Below, in pieces: positions 1-11,531 of a stretch of 64,000 nucleotides of DNA. Numbering within the stretch: position 1 is the stretch's first letter; every line of letters starts with the position of its first letter. This DNA is from Isoetes taiwanensis (Eukaryota; Streptophyta; Lycopodiopsida; Isoetales; Isoetaceae): NCBI GenBank assembly GCA_021234155.1, contig JAJEKV010000020.1, positions 17,479,018 to 17,543,017 of the forward strand. Reading direction: 5' to 3'. Both the position numbers and the translations under genes were made by a program. The notes beneath the pieces are model-generated. The model saw only the letters and a program-made list of their open reading frames with translations. It did no database searches and had not been told where the DNA came from.

Positions 1-1060
1 TGCAGGAGAGAGTGTGAACCAGTACAAGGAGAGGTTTAGTACATTTATGAGCAGGTGTCAAAGAGCACAAGTCACCATCCCAACTCTATTTTTTAGTCAC
101 TTTTTATTAATGGTTTGGAAAGAAGACCAGATATCCAAAGGAAGTTGCTCAAGATTCAAAGCTGCTGAAGGGTTTGATTCCATATACAAAGTCTTTGCCA
201 AAACCACGATTTAACTTTCGGATGCTCTCTACCTTGCACGATAAGCATTATGTTCCTCACCACAATCATGACCCGTTTTATCCTGATGCTACTGATGCAC
301 ATTATGATCACCACCCTTCTATTCCAATTTATGCCATACAGAAAGAAAAGAAGAAATCTAAAGATGAGGAAGCAAGTTCTCGGGTTTGGAGAGGTGAAGT
401 CGATTTATCAAAAGTTCTTGAAGCTCTAGCGAAATAACCAAACAATTGGTTGAACTCAAGGCTGCAAAACAAGGTAAAAATTACCCTGAATGTATTCATT
501 GCAATAGGAATTCTCACCCATCAGAAATTTGCTATTGGCAAGTGTGCCCCAAATGTAATAGAAAAGGCCACTTTGGAAAGGAATGGCCTGTTTGTTTTTT
601 TTGTAAAGAGGTTGTCCATCTTGATGCTAGGTGTCTTTGTTAAGGAATATTTTGCTAAGCGAGGAAAAGAGAAGAGACCGAGTCTAAACCCCCTGTGAGA
701 TTTCTTTGAACCAAGCACCTCTATAAGATTTATTCAAGCTCTGAAGTTCCTAAATCTGAAGAAGTTATGGTGGTGCAAACTAGAAGCATGAATGAAGCTC
801 AAGTACATCTTTGAACCAAGTAGGCATTCTCTTTGCTGGGCCTTCACCACCTGTAGTGGAATCACCTGCTCAAACCATAGCTCCACCCCCTCAGCAAAAA
901 TATGGTAAGAAAGAGGTTGATGTTTTGCTTAAAAATTCCAAGGTGAGTGTGGATCTTTTTACCTTATTAAAGATTGCACCTATCTACAGAAAAAGGGTAC
1001 TTCAACAAACTAATGGTGAGGTATTAAATGCTTCTGTGAATTTTACTGATGCCACTAACC
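1..1060 (+). pseudogene. gag: E1 gag remnant (capsid C-terminal part and zinc knuckles)
   Basis: Translation over several frames gives the end of the retrotransposon gag domain (ESVNQYKERFSTFMSRCQ at the very start), a His-rich linker, then CCHC zinc knuckles at about 479-640. In the second knuckle the last Cys is Trp (KGHFGKEW), and the third is also damaged. A Pro-rich linker (APPPQQKYGKK) leads towards protease. Other copies carry three intact CX2CX4HX4C knuckles. Gag would form the RNA-packaging particle in the cytoplasm. Frames shift near 110, 200, 430 and 700. At two of these places TTCCTGAACC- and ATGCTGAACC-like wording of other copies appears as TTTCTTTGAACC and ATCTTTGAACC. Confidence 0.8.
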
Positions 1061-2103
1061 TTATTCTAGCACAGAATGAAGATGCATTCATATGTTCAGC
1101 TACTTTAGGAGGTTATACCTTCTCAAATGTGTTACTTGATGGGGGATCTCCCCTAAATATTATGCCATATCATGTTATGAAGAAATGTGGTTTCGAGGTG
1201 GACAAGAAAGCTTCTATATTATTGAGATCCTTTTATAATGCTAAGATCACTCCCATTGGTGTGGTAACTAAAGTGCACATTGTCTGAGAGGGCATAATTG
1301 TAGCTGCCAACTTTATTGTGGTGGCTTTTGAAGACATAGGGGATGAGTCTGATATCTATGATTTACTTTTAGGTAGGAGGTGGTTAGCTACTGTGGATGC
1401 TAGACCAATTTGGTCTCAAGGGAGATGTACCATCTCCAATGGCTCTCAGACTGCTACAATCTATAATCAAGATGGCTCCTATGGTTCCAATGAGGAGGTA
1501 AATTTTATTAAGGAAATGCTAATTGAAGAACCTTTGGGATTTTACAGAATACAAAATGCAAGGCCAAGGAAATATGAAACAATTCCTCTCATCATGGAAT
1601 GTGCACTTCCCAGCAAACAAGGGCCATCAGGATTCTTATGGTTTGATGGAGGTATTTCTAAAAAACTAAATATTGCATCATCTGCTGCTATCCTGAAAGA
1701 TTCCTCTCATAAACTTTTAGCTAAAGTAGGGAGGATCTTCCCCCAAATTACCTCTAATGTAGCAGAATATAAGGCTTTGATTGCAGGACTTCAGGAAGCC
1801 AAAGCTATGGATATTGCCAACATTCACATTTTTGGTGACTCACAATTAATTTGTAGACAAGTTTCAGGAGATTACCAAACAAAAAATGCAGACATGGAGC
1901 TCTTAAAAAACCAAGTAATGGGGGTGCTTTCGAGTTTTGCTTCATGGGAGATTACTCACATACGAAGGGAAGAAAATGTGGAAGCTGATACCTTATGCAG
2001 GGAAACTCTCATGGCACACCTAACTGAAGGAGCTATTCCAGAGGAAGACCTTGATGCTAGTGAGGTAAAAGCTCTTTGTCCTATTCTAACCATTAATGCA
2101 TAA
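811..2103 (+). pseudogene. pol: E1 protease plus archaeal-type RNase H
   Basis: Two open stretches (811-1287 and 1318-2103) are split by a stop near 1287. The first holds an aspartic protease with the active-site loop LLDGGSPLNIMP (D near 1139). The second holds the protease C-terminal half (DIYDLLLGRRW) followed by a complete archaeal-type RNase H (RVT_3-like). That domain keeps FDGG, the E of NVAEYKAL, the D of FGDSQL and the D of VEADTL, so all four metal-binding acids are present. It lies before the reverse transcriptase, not after it as in the usual layout of Tat-group elements. The protein would degrade the RNA of RNA:DNA hybrids during cDNA synthesis. Confidence 0.85.
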
Positions 2104-2237
2104 GAAGAAAAGGATACTGAAGAGATTACCATTACAAAAAATGGTAAAACTAGAACCCTGTTTGTTGGAGATCTAATTGAATACCAAAATAGGGAGAATA
2201 TACAAATGTTCTTTGAAGAAAGGAAGGATATGTTTGC

Positions 2238-3726
2238 TTGAATTATTCTGAGCTTACTGGAATTAAAGCAGAGGTATGCCAATTTGAAATCAAGATTAAG
2301 GAAGGGTGTAAACCTGTTTTTCAAAAACTGAGAAGAATTAATGCTTCATTGATGGGATTGATTAAAGATGAGTTGGATAAAATGCTAGATGCAGGTGTTA
2401 TTATTGAAATTATTAATCCAGAATGGGTGTCTTGCATTGTACCTGTAGAAAAAAAAGTGGTGCCTTAAGGATGCGTATTGATTATCGAGACCTCAACAAA
2501 GCCACCATCAAGGGGCAAGCTACCCCTTGCCTTTTCTAGAAGAAATCTTATATCTTTGTAAGGGGGAGAGAGGTATACTCATTTCTAGATGGATTTTCAG
2601 GGGTTTAATCAAATTGGCATTAAGGAAGAAGACCAACCCAAGACCTCTTTTATTACCCCTTGGGGAACTTATGCAATGAAAAGAATGCCTTTTGGACTAA
2701 TGAATGCACCTGCTACTTTCCAGAGGGCTATGGATGTTATTTTTAGGCCCATGTCTCCTCAAGAATTCAGAGTTTATTTGGATGACCTTTGTTTAGGATC
2801 TCACCCTACTAATCATTTGGAATTCTTTGGCAAAAATATGTTCTTTTTGTCTTGGGGAATCTGGAGTCAACCTTAACCCAAAGAAATGTATTTTCTTTGC
2901 ATCCAAAGGCCAACTTTTGGGACATGAGGTATCCAACAATGGCATACAAGTGGCACAAGAAAAAGTTGAAGCCCTCAAAAAACTGGTGCCCGCCAAAAAC
3001 TTGAAGCAGGTCAAAAGTTTTATTGGCATGACTAGTTTTCTTAGGATGTATATTCCTAATTTTGCTCACATTATAAGTCCTATTTCTAAGCTGACAAGAA
3101 TAGGCAGGATTTCCAAATCTGAGAGCAAGTATGTTCCTGTCACATGGTCATCATATTGCCAAGAGTCTTTTGAGTTGCTTATAAAGTCTATTTGTGAAGC
3201 AACTCTTCTTAAAAAACCTGATTTGGACAAGCCATTTGAGATCTACATTACTATTACTAAAAAGGCCATAGGCCTAGCTATTCTGCAGGACAAGCACACT
3301 ATAACTTTTGCTAGCAAACAATGGAGTTCAACTGAAGAGAAATACACCAGAATGGAGAAGAGTGTTGCTGCTCTCATGTTCCTTATTGACAGACAAGGTC
3401 ATTTACTATTGAAAAGTTCAGTTCAAGTTTATATGAAGCAAAATCCAACAGGTTTGTTATTTGGTAAAGCTACCTCTAAACCAAAAATTCAAAGGTGGGC
3501 TTGCAAGCTACAAACCTTTAATATTTCCATAAAAGAGTTACATCAGGTGAAGAGTCCCAGTCTTTATTTACCTTACATTTTCTTTGATCATGAGGAAGTA
3601 GTGGAAGTTGTTGACTTTGTGGATGCCTTAGCCTATTTCAGGCGGATGATGAAGAGCGAGAATCAACAAGATTGGCGGCTACCTATAAAAATTTCTTACA
3701 ATTCAAGGAAATGCCTTCAGGACTGA
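2238..3726 (+). pseudogene. pol: E1 reverse transcriptase and degenerate RNase H
   Basis: RT is spread over three open stretches (2238-2468, 2589-2876, 2827-3726). Visible motifs are [31 protein letters not shown], the catalytic YLDD near 2775, and NPKKCIFFASKGQLLGHEV. The RNase H that follows (near 3215-3570) reads YITITKKAIGLAIL where Ty3 elements have a TDAS motif, and VYMKQNP where they have TDHKAL. Two catalytic Asp are therefore missing, as in every other copy here. The break near 2555 reads TATCTTTGTAAGGGGG where sister copies read TATGCTGTAGCAGG, a CTG-associated discrepancy. Confidence 0.85.
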
Positions 3727-3777
3727 CCTCGAGCCAGACAAAGGAGAGATTTAAAGAAAAGTGCGAGGCAATTTAAA

Positions 3778-4961
3778 ATGATTAATGATGTTTTATGTAA
3801 AGTCAACAGGGATGGACTATTCTTGAGGTGTGTCAATGAAGAGGAATCTGCTTTGATCATTAGAGAAATGCATGAAGAGATGCGTGGAGGCCATTTTCTT
3901 TGGAGATACTACCGCCAAGAAAATTCTCAGTCGGGTTATTATTGGCCTACAATATTTAAAGATTGTTATCTTTGCTATAAAATCTTGCCACAAGTGCGGA
4001 TATTTGGCAAAAGAATCCTCCTCCTAGCTGCACTAAACCCCATAATTTCTCGGGACATTTTCAAATATGGGGATTAGATTATATTGGCCCTATTAACCCC
4101 CCCCTTACGAGGGGCAACATCAGCACATTATTGTAGCTCTAGATTATTTTACCAAATGGGCAGAGAGGCAATTCCTTTAAGGCAGGCTAATGCCATTACA
4201 ACAGACAAAGTTCTTACATGAGTATATTTGTGTGCGGTTTGGTATTCCTCTACAATTACATTACGATAGAGGTACCCCTTTTGTGAATGAAGTTATTGCT
4301 AATTTATTGACCATTCTTAAAGTCAAACATACCAAGAGTTCCTCCTACTATCCCCAAGGTAATGGTCAAGCGAAGCTACTAATAAAGTTTTGAAGGGCAT
4401 TTTGCGAGAAAAGCAAAGTGGATGATAATCAAAAGGATTGGCATGTCAAACCTGGTGGATGCCCTATAGGCTTATAGAGTCACCATTAAAGCAGCAACCA
4501 CTCATACCCCTTTTAACTTAGTCTATGGCATTGAAGCATTGCTTCGGTGAGAGCTTGAGCTTCCATCTCCGAGGTTAGCTCATAAGTTGTGTTTGCCTTT
4601 TGAGTATGCTTTGCGGGGAAAGACTGGATACCCTTTTGCATTTAGAAGAATATAGAATGGAAGCTGAGAATGCTAATTTGCTTAAAAAGCCAAGGATTTG
4701 GCTGCTTTCAAAAGCTGCTCATAAAATACAAGGGACTTTCTTTGGAGAATTAGTTAAAATGGAATAAATCAAGGGAAGATTCGGCTAGTAAGTTTGAAAA
4801 TCTTTGGGAGGGCCCCTATGAGGTGTTGGAGTCTGCGAGGCACCAATTCTTATTGGTTGAAGGAATTAACTTCTGGGGATGCCACTTCCAAATCCTATCA
4901 ACACTATTCACCGAAAAGTCTTTGGGATCAACATATATGTTTGTCTCTTTTTATGTTCTAG
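3778..4961 (+). pseudogene. pol: E1 integrase
   Basis: The stretch at 3778-4077 gives the HHCC region, with its Cys pair damaged (CYKILPQ for CHKCQ). The stretch at 4190-4393 gives the core up to PQGNGQA. Further pieces reach the GPY module (WEGPYEVLE near 4805-4830) and the C-terminal RYW-like end with a stop at about 4961. The core Asp of LDYIGP lies near 4076 and the second region reads HYDRGTPF where other copies have HSDRGTPF. At least six frame breaks occur, several at GCAG or CTG triplets (GCGGGG for GCAGG near 4612). Confidence 0.8.
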
Positions 4962-5844
4962 AACTTAGACAAGTTAGAATTAAAGTTAGAATAGGTTGGA
5001 TAGGTTGGATTAGATTTCACTTGTCTTAAATTTAGAATTAATGCTTTCATTAAGTTTATATTTGCAGATTAGCCAGTATGAAGGATGAGCCATCAAATAG
5101 CTTCAAAACAGGGATTTTTATTAATTGTCAAGTGTCATTTGCAGGAGCACCCTTTTTCCATTTTCATTCATCTGTCTCATTGTGGTCCTGCCCTCCATTC
5201 AGCCATGCTCTTTCATTTTATCTCCCCAAATGTGCACTCTGCAAATTCAGCTTCACCATCATAGCAGAGTTGCAAGGATGAAGTTTAACTTGTTTGTATG
5301 TTTCCATGACAGGTGCACCCTTTTTCCATCTTTATTCATCTGCCATAAGTGGTCCTGCTATCCATTTAAACTCCTTATTCTTGTTCTCATTCCCAAAAGA
5401 AAGCACTCTGCAATTCAAACTTCACCATCATAGCAGAGTTGCATTTTTAAGGATCAGGGAGGCACACATTTTCTTGTTTTGGCGAGATCTCAACTTTTGC
5501 ACATTCACTTCACCCTCTCACACCTCATTTCCATCACCATCTTACCATATTCACACTCATTCTTACCTTTTCTTTTCACACATTTTCTTGTTTTGGCGAG
5601 ATTCCCACATTTACACACTCATTTCATCTCATACACTCCATTTCCATCACCATCTTACTATATTCACAACTCATTCTCACCTTTGTCATTCACTCACATC
5701 CACTCACTACCATATTCACCACTATTTCATCAACACTTGCACTTTATACCCTCTTTCTTCCATAATTCTCACTTAGACACTTTGGGACAAAATTGAAGAC
5801 CCCTTATGGCTGAGGGGACCAGCCATTTTCTTGTTTTGGCGAGA
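4962..5844 (+). other. E1 3' untranslated spacer with iterated LTR-adjacent motif
   Basis: About 0.9 kb lies between the integrase stop and the 3' LTR. It contains a TTTTCTTGTTTTGGCGAGA motif three times (near 5466, 5580 and 5826), the last copy abutting the LTR. Two copies of an element containing CATAGCAGAGTTGCA lie near 5260 and 5427. Between the motif copies the sense strand is almost free of G (about 5500-5760). Open frames here (5078-5281, 5294-5776, 5479-5796) are Ser/His/Pro/Leu-rich products of that composition and are not called as genes. GGCTGAGGGGACCAG near 5809-5823 is the only purine-rich run near the LTR. Confidence 0.7.
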
Positions 5845-7760
5845 TGTTGCCCCCAAAGGGCAACATACTAATTGCTTGGTTTATTTGTTAAAGTTAGGAA
5901 GGCTAAGTCAAAGGAAAACTTGGTAGTCAACATTGGTATGAAGGTCAAAGGATATTTATCTTCAAGGTCAACTCCCATAAGAAATACTTCATTTGAGGTC
6001 AAAGCTAGTCAAAGAGTCTTTGGGTAAAAGAAGATTGGAAGATGCTTTTTGAAGATTGGAAGTTAGAGTTTGGAAGACCCCATGGTACTTGATTCCACCC
6101 CTAGGCCATTTTTACCCATTTTTACACTCTATTCCCATCCTTTTGAAATCTCCTAGCCATTTTTCCCTAAACTTATTTCCCTTTTGCTTACCCTTGCATA
6201 CCCTACCATACTTTGCCTAATTCCTTCTTTTTTAATGCATCTTTATTCCTCCATAAGTTATTCTCACCATTGCCCTCCATATCTTTTACCCCTTTTTTTC
6301 TTTCCACTTCCTATGCCACATTTTTGTAAATTCTCTTAGCCTAATTCTTCTTGCAACCTTTTATACCCCTATGCTCATCTACCATTGTGCCATAAGAAGC
6401 CATGTTGTATGTCTACCCTATGGAATATTCCTCACTATGATGCCCAAACTTGGCATATTCCATAAAACATTAGGGTTACTATTGCCTAGGTGACCCAATT
6501 CTTCAATTATCTCATGAGTGACCTTTCAAAACCATGGCCAGGCTTTCTAAAATTATAAAATACGGCATATTCCTAGTTTATACCTCAAGAAATACGGTCA
6601 CCGTATCGCGCGAATTCTCAGAAAATACAGCTGCTTCTAACTAAATTTGGAAATGAGCTCAAATCACGCCGGAATCGAATTCTTAAGCTTTAAAAACTGC
6701 CTAATCCTGGACTCCCGCTCTCAAGCATCATATTAAGCCTAAATCTAAGCACTAAGATGCCGGAATCATTAAATCTAAACTTATATACCTGGGGATCATT
6801 GACAGAAGTTTTTTGAAGGCCCAGACGCATCAAACCTCGACATTGATACATGCTGAGCATGATCTGAAGACGTTCTTGAAGTCTCTGAGTGTTCCACAGT
6901 CTAATCTGAGAAGATTGGACTGATATTATTGACTTGATACTATTTATTGACCTTCTAAGCTATTTTGATGATTGATCTATGTTCCCAAGATTCTTATTCA
7001 CCTTGTATAACCTTCCTATCAATGAAAATTGATTGCCAAGTATTCAAAAAGTCGACTGTCATGATCCTTTAGTATTTTTGCATCACAAATATTTTTACAG
7101 TAAAGAATTCCTTTATTTTTTCCTGCATATGACCATCTGCACTTCATCTCCCATCTTATTTGCACCGGTGTGCACAAAAATTTCGAAAAAATCCCATTCC
7201 AAACTCAAGTTACTATTTTTTGCATTCTGTCTGATACAAATTTAGACTGATATCCACAAAACAGTGCCAAAAAAATAGTTTTAGTGATTCAAATCATGAT
7301 TTGACAGCATGCACCTTACCTTTGAAGTCTATATTGCATCTTAGTTTTGGAATTTCTTCAAAATTCAACCTACAACTCAAGTTACAAAACTCTGAGCTCT
7401 GTCTTTAGTTTTGACTGATATTGACCAAAATTTGACCCAACTTTGAGATCGAATATCTCACAAATTAAAACTCAGACTTGGTCAAGATCTTTACCCTTGC
7501 TTGCCTACAACTTTTCTGAACAAGTCACAATCATCTGACCTTGGAAATCAATCTGTCTATGAGATCTGCATCGATTTGAGTAAGGGGTCCAAATTCCAGA
7601 ATTGGGAAAGGTATGCAAACTCTATAACTGAGCTTTTTCTTTGGAAAATTCTTGTGTAGATTGATCACCTTAAGTGATCTGGAGGTTCTAACCCCAACTT
7701 GAGTGAAAACTCAAGTTGGCTTCTTGTGTTTGACTCTCTAAGCCAGGTTGGGGGTCAACA
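5845..7760 (+). repeat. E1 3' LTR
   Basis: The LTR is 1916 bp, bounded by TGTTGCCC at the 5' end and GGGTCAACA at the 3' end. The first 21 nt fold as TGTTGCCC, five bases, GGGCAACA. A TATA-like TTATATACCTGGGG lies near 6781. A short palindrome ATACGGT-C-ACCGTAT lies near 6593. U5 carries GATCAC-CTTAA-GTGATC near 7664, then TGGAGGTTCTA, then a TTGAG/CTCAA stem. No second LTR of E1 is in the window for dating. Confidence 0.9.
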
Positions 7761-8868
7761 GGTCCCAATACCTTTTCAAATGCAGGATATTGATAGGATT
7801 TGGTAACAACATTCCTGAGGCAACCTCTTGTAGCCAATATGAATTGGTACCTGCAGAATCCAGCACCACAAAGGGTCCTTCCCAAATATTATCAAACTTG
7901 CCAGCTGAGTCTTCTTTTGACTTGTTCCACTTAAGGACAAGCTCCCCCTTCCTAAAAGTACCCTGTATTCTATGTGCAGCTTTGAATGCAGCCAGATCTT
8001 TGGCCTTTTTCAGCAAATTAGTATTCTCAGCTTCCATTCTATATTCATCTAGGTGCAGCAAGGCATCCAATCTTTCCTGCAAGGCATGTTCAAAAGGTAA
8101 GCATAGTTTATGAGCCAATCTCAGGGAAGGCAACTCGAGTTCTACTGGTAAAACTGCCTCTATGCCATAAACCAAATTGAAGGGTGTATGATTTGTAGCT
8201 GTTTTGATGGTAACTCTATAAGCCCAAAGTGCATCCACTATTTTGACATGCCAATCCCTCTTGTTGACCTCAACTGTCTTCTGCAAAATATTTTTCAACA
8301 CTTTGTTAGTGGATTCAGCTTGTCCATTACCCTGGGGATAGTATGAGGAGCTTTTGGTATGCATGACCTTCAAAATGTCCAACAGGTTAGCAATAACTTC
8401 ATTAACAAAAGGTGCATCCCTATCAGAATGCAACTGAAAAGGAATACCAAACCTAGAACAAACATATTCATGTAAAAACCTTGCAGTTGTGGAAGCATTA
8501 GCCTGCCTCAAAGGTATAGCTTCTGCCCACTTGGTAAAATAATCTGTGGCCACAATAATATGTTGATGTTGACCTGCAGAAGAAGGATTAATGGGGCCAA
8601 TATAATCTAGTCCCCAAATCTGAAAAGGCCCCGGAGATATTATGGGATTAAGGGCAGCTGGCAGTAAAATTCTTTTGCTAAAGATTTGGCATTGATGGCA
8701 AGTCTTTATAATATCATAACAATCTTTAAAAACAGTAGGCCAGTAGTATCCAGACCTGAGAATCTTTTTTGCTGTGGTATCACCAGCAAAATGTCCTCCA
8801 CAAATACCTTTATGCATTTCCCTGATAATTAGAGCTGACTCACTTTCATCTGACTTTGCACAGGACAT
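7761..8868 (-). CDS. pol: E2 integrase (C-terminus cut by E1)
   Basis: The open frame runs 376 codons to 7738; the last codons, downstream of 7761, are read from the E1 LTR and are not integrase. Visible are HX6H (MHKGICGGHFAG) and CHQC, LDYIGP with the first catalytic Asp, HSDRDAPF with the second, and GQAESTNKVL with the Glu, spaced as DD35E. A WEGPF module and LKRYWD follow. No chromodomain is seen after the GPF module. The enzyme would insert the cDNA into host chromatin. Upstream, the frame overlaps the RT frame end by about 20 bases, so a small frameshift separates two parts that form one polyprotein in intact copies. Confidence 0.85.
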
Positions 8869-10438
8869 TGTCTATCACCTTGAATTGTCTGCATTTATCC
8901 TTGAGTCTCCTTTTTTGGCTTGAAGTGAGGCTTGGAGAGATGATCCCATATTGTAAAAAGTCTCTAATAGATTGTTGCCATCCCCCTTTAGCTTGATCTT
9001 CTGGAGTTACCTCTATATGAGCTACTGCAAGTGAAGTGTCAGTAGTATCCAACTCATCTTCATGGTCAAAAAATATGTAAGGCAAATAAAGGCTAGGACT
9101 TCGTACCAAATGCAACTCTTTTACAGAAATATCATAACTTTGCAACTTACAAGCCCATCTCTGGATTTTTGGCTTACTGGTTGCCTTGCCAAACAGTAAA
9201 CCCATTGGGTTTTGCTTCATGTAAACTTGGACTTGACTTTTCAGAAGCAAGTGTCCTTGCCTATTGATAAGGAACATGAGTGCAGCAGCACTCTTTTCTA
9301 CTCTGGTATACCTTTCTTCAAGGGCAGACCATTGTTTACTTGCAAATACTATAGTGTGTTTATCCTGCAAAATGGCTCCTATAGCTTTTTTAGTAACAGT
9401 AATATAAACTTCAAATGGCATGTTCAAATCTGGTTTTTTCAAAAGTGTGGCTTCACATATGGATAGAATGAGAAAGTCAAAGGCCTCTTGGCATTCATAA
9501 GTCCATGTGATAGGTATATGCTTACTTTCAGACTTAGAAAACCTACCTACCCTTGTCAATCTAGAAATGGGACTCAAAATATGAGCAAAATTAGGAATAT
9601 ACATCCTGAGGAAACTTGTCATATCAATAAAACTCTTGACCTGCTTTAGATTCTTGGGAGGTGCCAGTTTTTTGAGGGCTTCAATCTTATCTTGAGCAAC
9701 TTGAATGCCTTGGTTGGATACTTCATGTCCTAAGAGTTGTCCTTTTGATGCAAAAAAGATGCATTTCTTTGGATTTAGATTACCTCCTGAACTCCTGCAT
9801 AGAGAACAAATTTTTGCAAGTAACTCCACATGATTAGTAGGATGAGAGCCTAGGCAAAGATCATCTAAATACACCCTGAACTCTTCAGCAGACATTGATT
9901 TGAAGATAACATCCATTGCCCTTTGGAAGGTAGCTGGAGCATTCATTAAACCAAAAGGCATTCTTTTCATAGCATATGTGCCCCAGGGAGTGATGAAAGA
10001 GGTTTTTGGCTGGTCTTCTTCCTTAATGCTAATCTGATTGAATCCTGAGAATCCATCTAAAAATGAGTACACCTCTTTACCTGCTACAGCATATAAGATC
10101 TCCTCTAAAAAAGGCAAAGGGTAACAATCCTTGATGGTGGCTTTGTTGAGATCTCGATAGTCAATGCAAATTCTTAAAGCACCACTTTTCTTCTCCACGG
10201 GAACAATGCAAGATACCCATTCTGGATTAATAATTTCAATAATAACACCTGCATCCAACATCTTATCCAATTCATCTTTGATTAGTCCCATCAGTGAAGC
10301 ATTAATTCTTCTTAATTTTTGAAACACAGGTTTACAACCTTCCTTGATCTTAATTTCAAATTGGCACACCTCAGTTTTGATACCTGATAGCTCTGAATAA
10401 TCCCAAGCAAATACATTTTTCCTTTCTTCAAAAAACAT
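8846..10438 (-). CDS. pol: E2 reverse transcriptase with degenerate RNase H
   Basis: An uninterrupted 530-codon frame covers RT and its RNase H. The order is VFAWDYSELSG at the start, [63 protein letters not shown], catalytic YLDDLCLGS, then the connection segment NPKKCIFFASKGQLLGHEVS. RNase H (roughly residues 335-420) retains the Glu of TRVEKSAAALMF but reads YITVTKKAIG and VYMKQNP at the two usual Asp positions. The frame starts artificially at a Met just after a stop; real translation would come from the gag-pol polyprotein. Confidence 0.9.
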   Translation of the reverse strand: MFFEERKNVFAWDYSELSGIKTEVCQFEIKIKEGCKPVFQKLRRINASLMGLIKDELDKMLDAGVIIEIINPEWVSCIVPVEKKSGALRICIDYRDLNKATIKDCYPLPFLEEILYAVAGKEVYSFLDGFSGFNQISIKEEDQPKTSFITPWGTYAMKRMPFGLMNAPATFQRAMDVIFKSMSAEEFRVYLDDLCLGSHPTNHVELLAKICSLCRSSGGNLNPKKCIFFASKGQLLGHEVSNQGIQVAQDKIEALKKLAPPKNLKQVKSFIDMTSFLRMYIPNFAHILSPISRLTRVGRFSKSESKHIPITWTYECQEAFDFLILSICEATLLKKPDLNMPFEVYITVTKKAIGAILQDKHTIVFASKQWSALEERYTRVEKSAAALMFLINRQGHLLLKSQVQVYMKQNPMGLLFGKATSKPKIQRWACKLQSYDISVKELHLVRSPSLYLPYIFFDHEDELDTTDTSLAVAHIEVTPEDQAKGGWQQSIRDFLQYGIISPSLTSSQKRRLKDKCRQFKVIDNVLCKVR

Positions 10439-11531
10439 TTATATGCTCTCTTTGTTTTGATATTCAATCAAATCTCCAACAAACAGGGTTCTAGTCTTAC
10501 CATTTTTTGTGATTACAATCTCTTCAGGATCTTTTCTCTCTGATGCATCAATGGTCAAAATAAGATAGAGTGCTTTTACTTCATTGTCATCAAGGTCATC
10601 TTCAGGAATAGCTCCCTCAGCTAAATGTGACATGAGAGTCTCCCTACATAAGGCATCAGCTTCAAAATTTCTTTCTCTTGGGATATGAGTGATCTTCCAT
10701 GAGGCAAAACTTGAGAGTACTCCCATTGCCTGATTCTTCAAGAGCTCCATATCTGCATTCTTTGTTTGATAATCTCCGGAAACTTGCCTGCAGATTAATT
10801 GTGAATCACCATAAATGTGGATATTGGCAATATCCATAGCTTTGGCTTCCTGGAGACCTGCAATCAAAGCTTTATATTCTGCTACACTAGAAGTGACTTA
10901 AGGGAAGATTCTTCCTACTTTAGCTAAGAGTTTGTGAGAAGAGTCTTTCAAAATAGCAGCAGATGATGCAACATTTAGTTTTTTAGAAATACCTCCATCA
11001 AACCATAAGAACCCTGTTGGTCCTTGTATGCTGGGAAGTGCACATTCCATAATAAGAGGAACCATTTCATATTTTCTTGGTCTTGTATTTTTGTAAGATC
11101 CCAAAGGCTCTTCAATTAGCATTTCCTTAATAAAGATTACCTCTTCTTTGGAGTCATAGGAGCCCTCTTGGTTGTAAATTGTAGCAGTTTGAGAGCCATT
11201 GGAGATGGTACATCTCCCTTGAGACCAGATTGGCCTAGCATCCACAGTGGCTAACCATCTTCTCCCTAAAAGTAGGTCATAGATGTCAGATTCATCTCCT
11301 ATATCTTCAAAAGCCACCACAATAAAGTTAGCAGCTACAGTTATGCCTTCTGTATTAACAGGCACTTTAGTCACCACACCAATAGGAGTAATTTTAGCAT
11401 TATAAAAAGATCTTAATAATATAGAAGCTTTCTTGTCCACCTCAAAACCACACTTCTTCATAATATGATATGGCATGATGTTAAGGGGGGAACCCCCATC
11501 AAGTAACACGTTTGAGAAGGTATAACCTCCT
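10439..11531 (-). pseudogene. pol: E2 archaeal-type RNase H and protease, with a nonsense break
   Basis: Frame 10898-11509 begins at LLDGGSPLNIMPYH (protease active site) and runs through DIYDLLLGRRWLAT to LWFDGGISKK, the start of the second RNase H. Frame 10439-10867 continues with GLQEAKAMDIANIHIYGDSQL and NFEADALCRETL. A TAA near 10898 interrupts it where sister copies read CAA, a C-to-T change of the kind expected at methylated cytosine. A further stop at about 10439 separates it from RT. The segment ends where an LTR begins, before the protease N-terminus and gag. Confidence 0.82.

Larger units (their letters stand above)
1..7760 (+). mobile_element. E1: Ty3/gypsy LTR retrotransposon, family A, 5'-truncated by the window edge
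   Basis: The element reads gag, protease, archaeal-type RNase H, RT, RNase H, integrase, spacer and 3' LTR on the plus strand. The window opens inside gag, so the 5' LTR and PBS lie outside. It ends at 7760 with GGGTCAACA. The next base belongs to the integrase C-terminus of a minus-strand element (E2), so E1 was inserted in E2; the left target-site duplication is off the window. The protein wording (for example the QKxVDDNQKDW-type stretch) groups it with E5. Its many short indels, mostly at CTG/CAG sites, make every gene look broken. Confidence 0.9.
7761..11531 (-). mobile_element. E2: Ty3/gypsy retrotransposon fragment, family B
   Basis: This is the internal part of a minus-strand element. 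From high to low coordinate it reads protease, archaeal-type RNase H, RT, RNase H, integrase. It is cut on the left by E1 (joined within the integrase C-terminus at 7761) and on the right by an LTR terminus at 11532. Its gag, PBS and LTRs are not seen in the window. It is the best preserved pol among the older copies, with only two or three breaks. Confidence 0.88.

Noticed and set aside
5078-5796. Possible env-like or extra gene between integrase and the 3' LTR (similar frames at 15734-16249, 28385-29193, 56339-56707)
   Set aside because: The frames are Ser/His/Pro/Leu-rich, follow the G-depleted composition, are not conserved in frame between copies, and show no signal peptide plus anchor architecture.
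7748-8113. Antisense open frames opposite integrase (also 11722-11937, 12769-12984, 16783-17007)
   Set aside because: They are mirror frames of a conserved integrase segment; conservation is explained by the sense protein.
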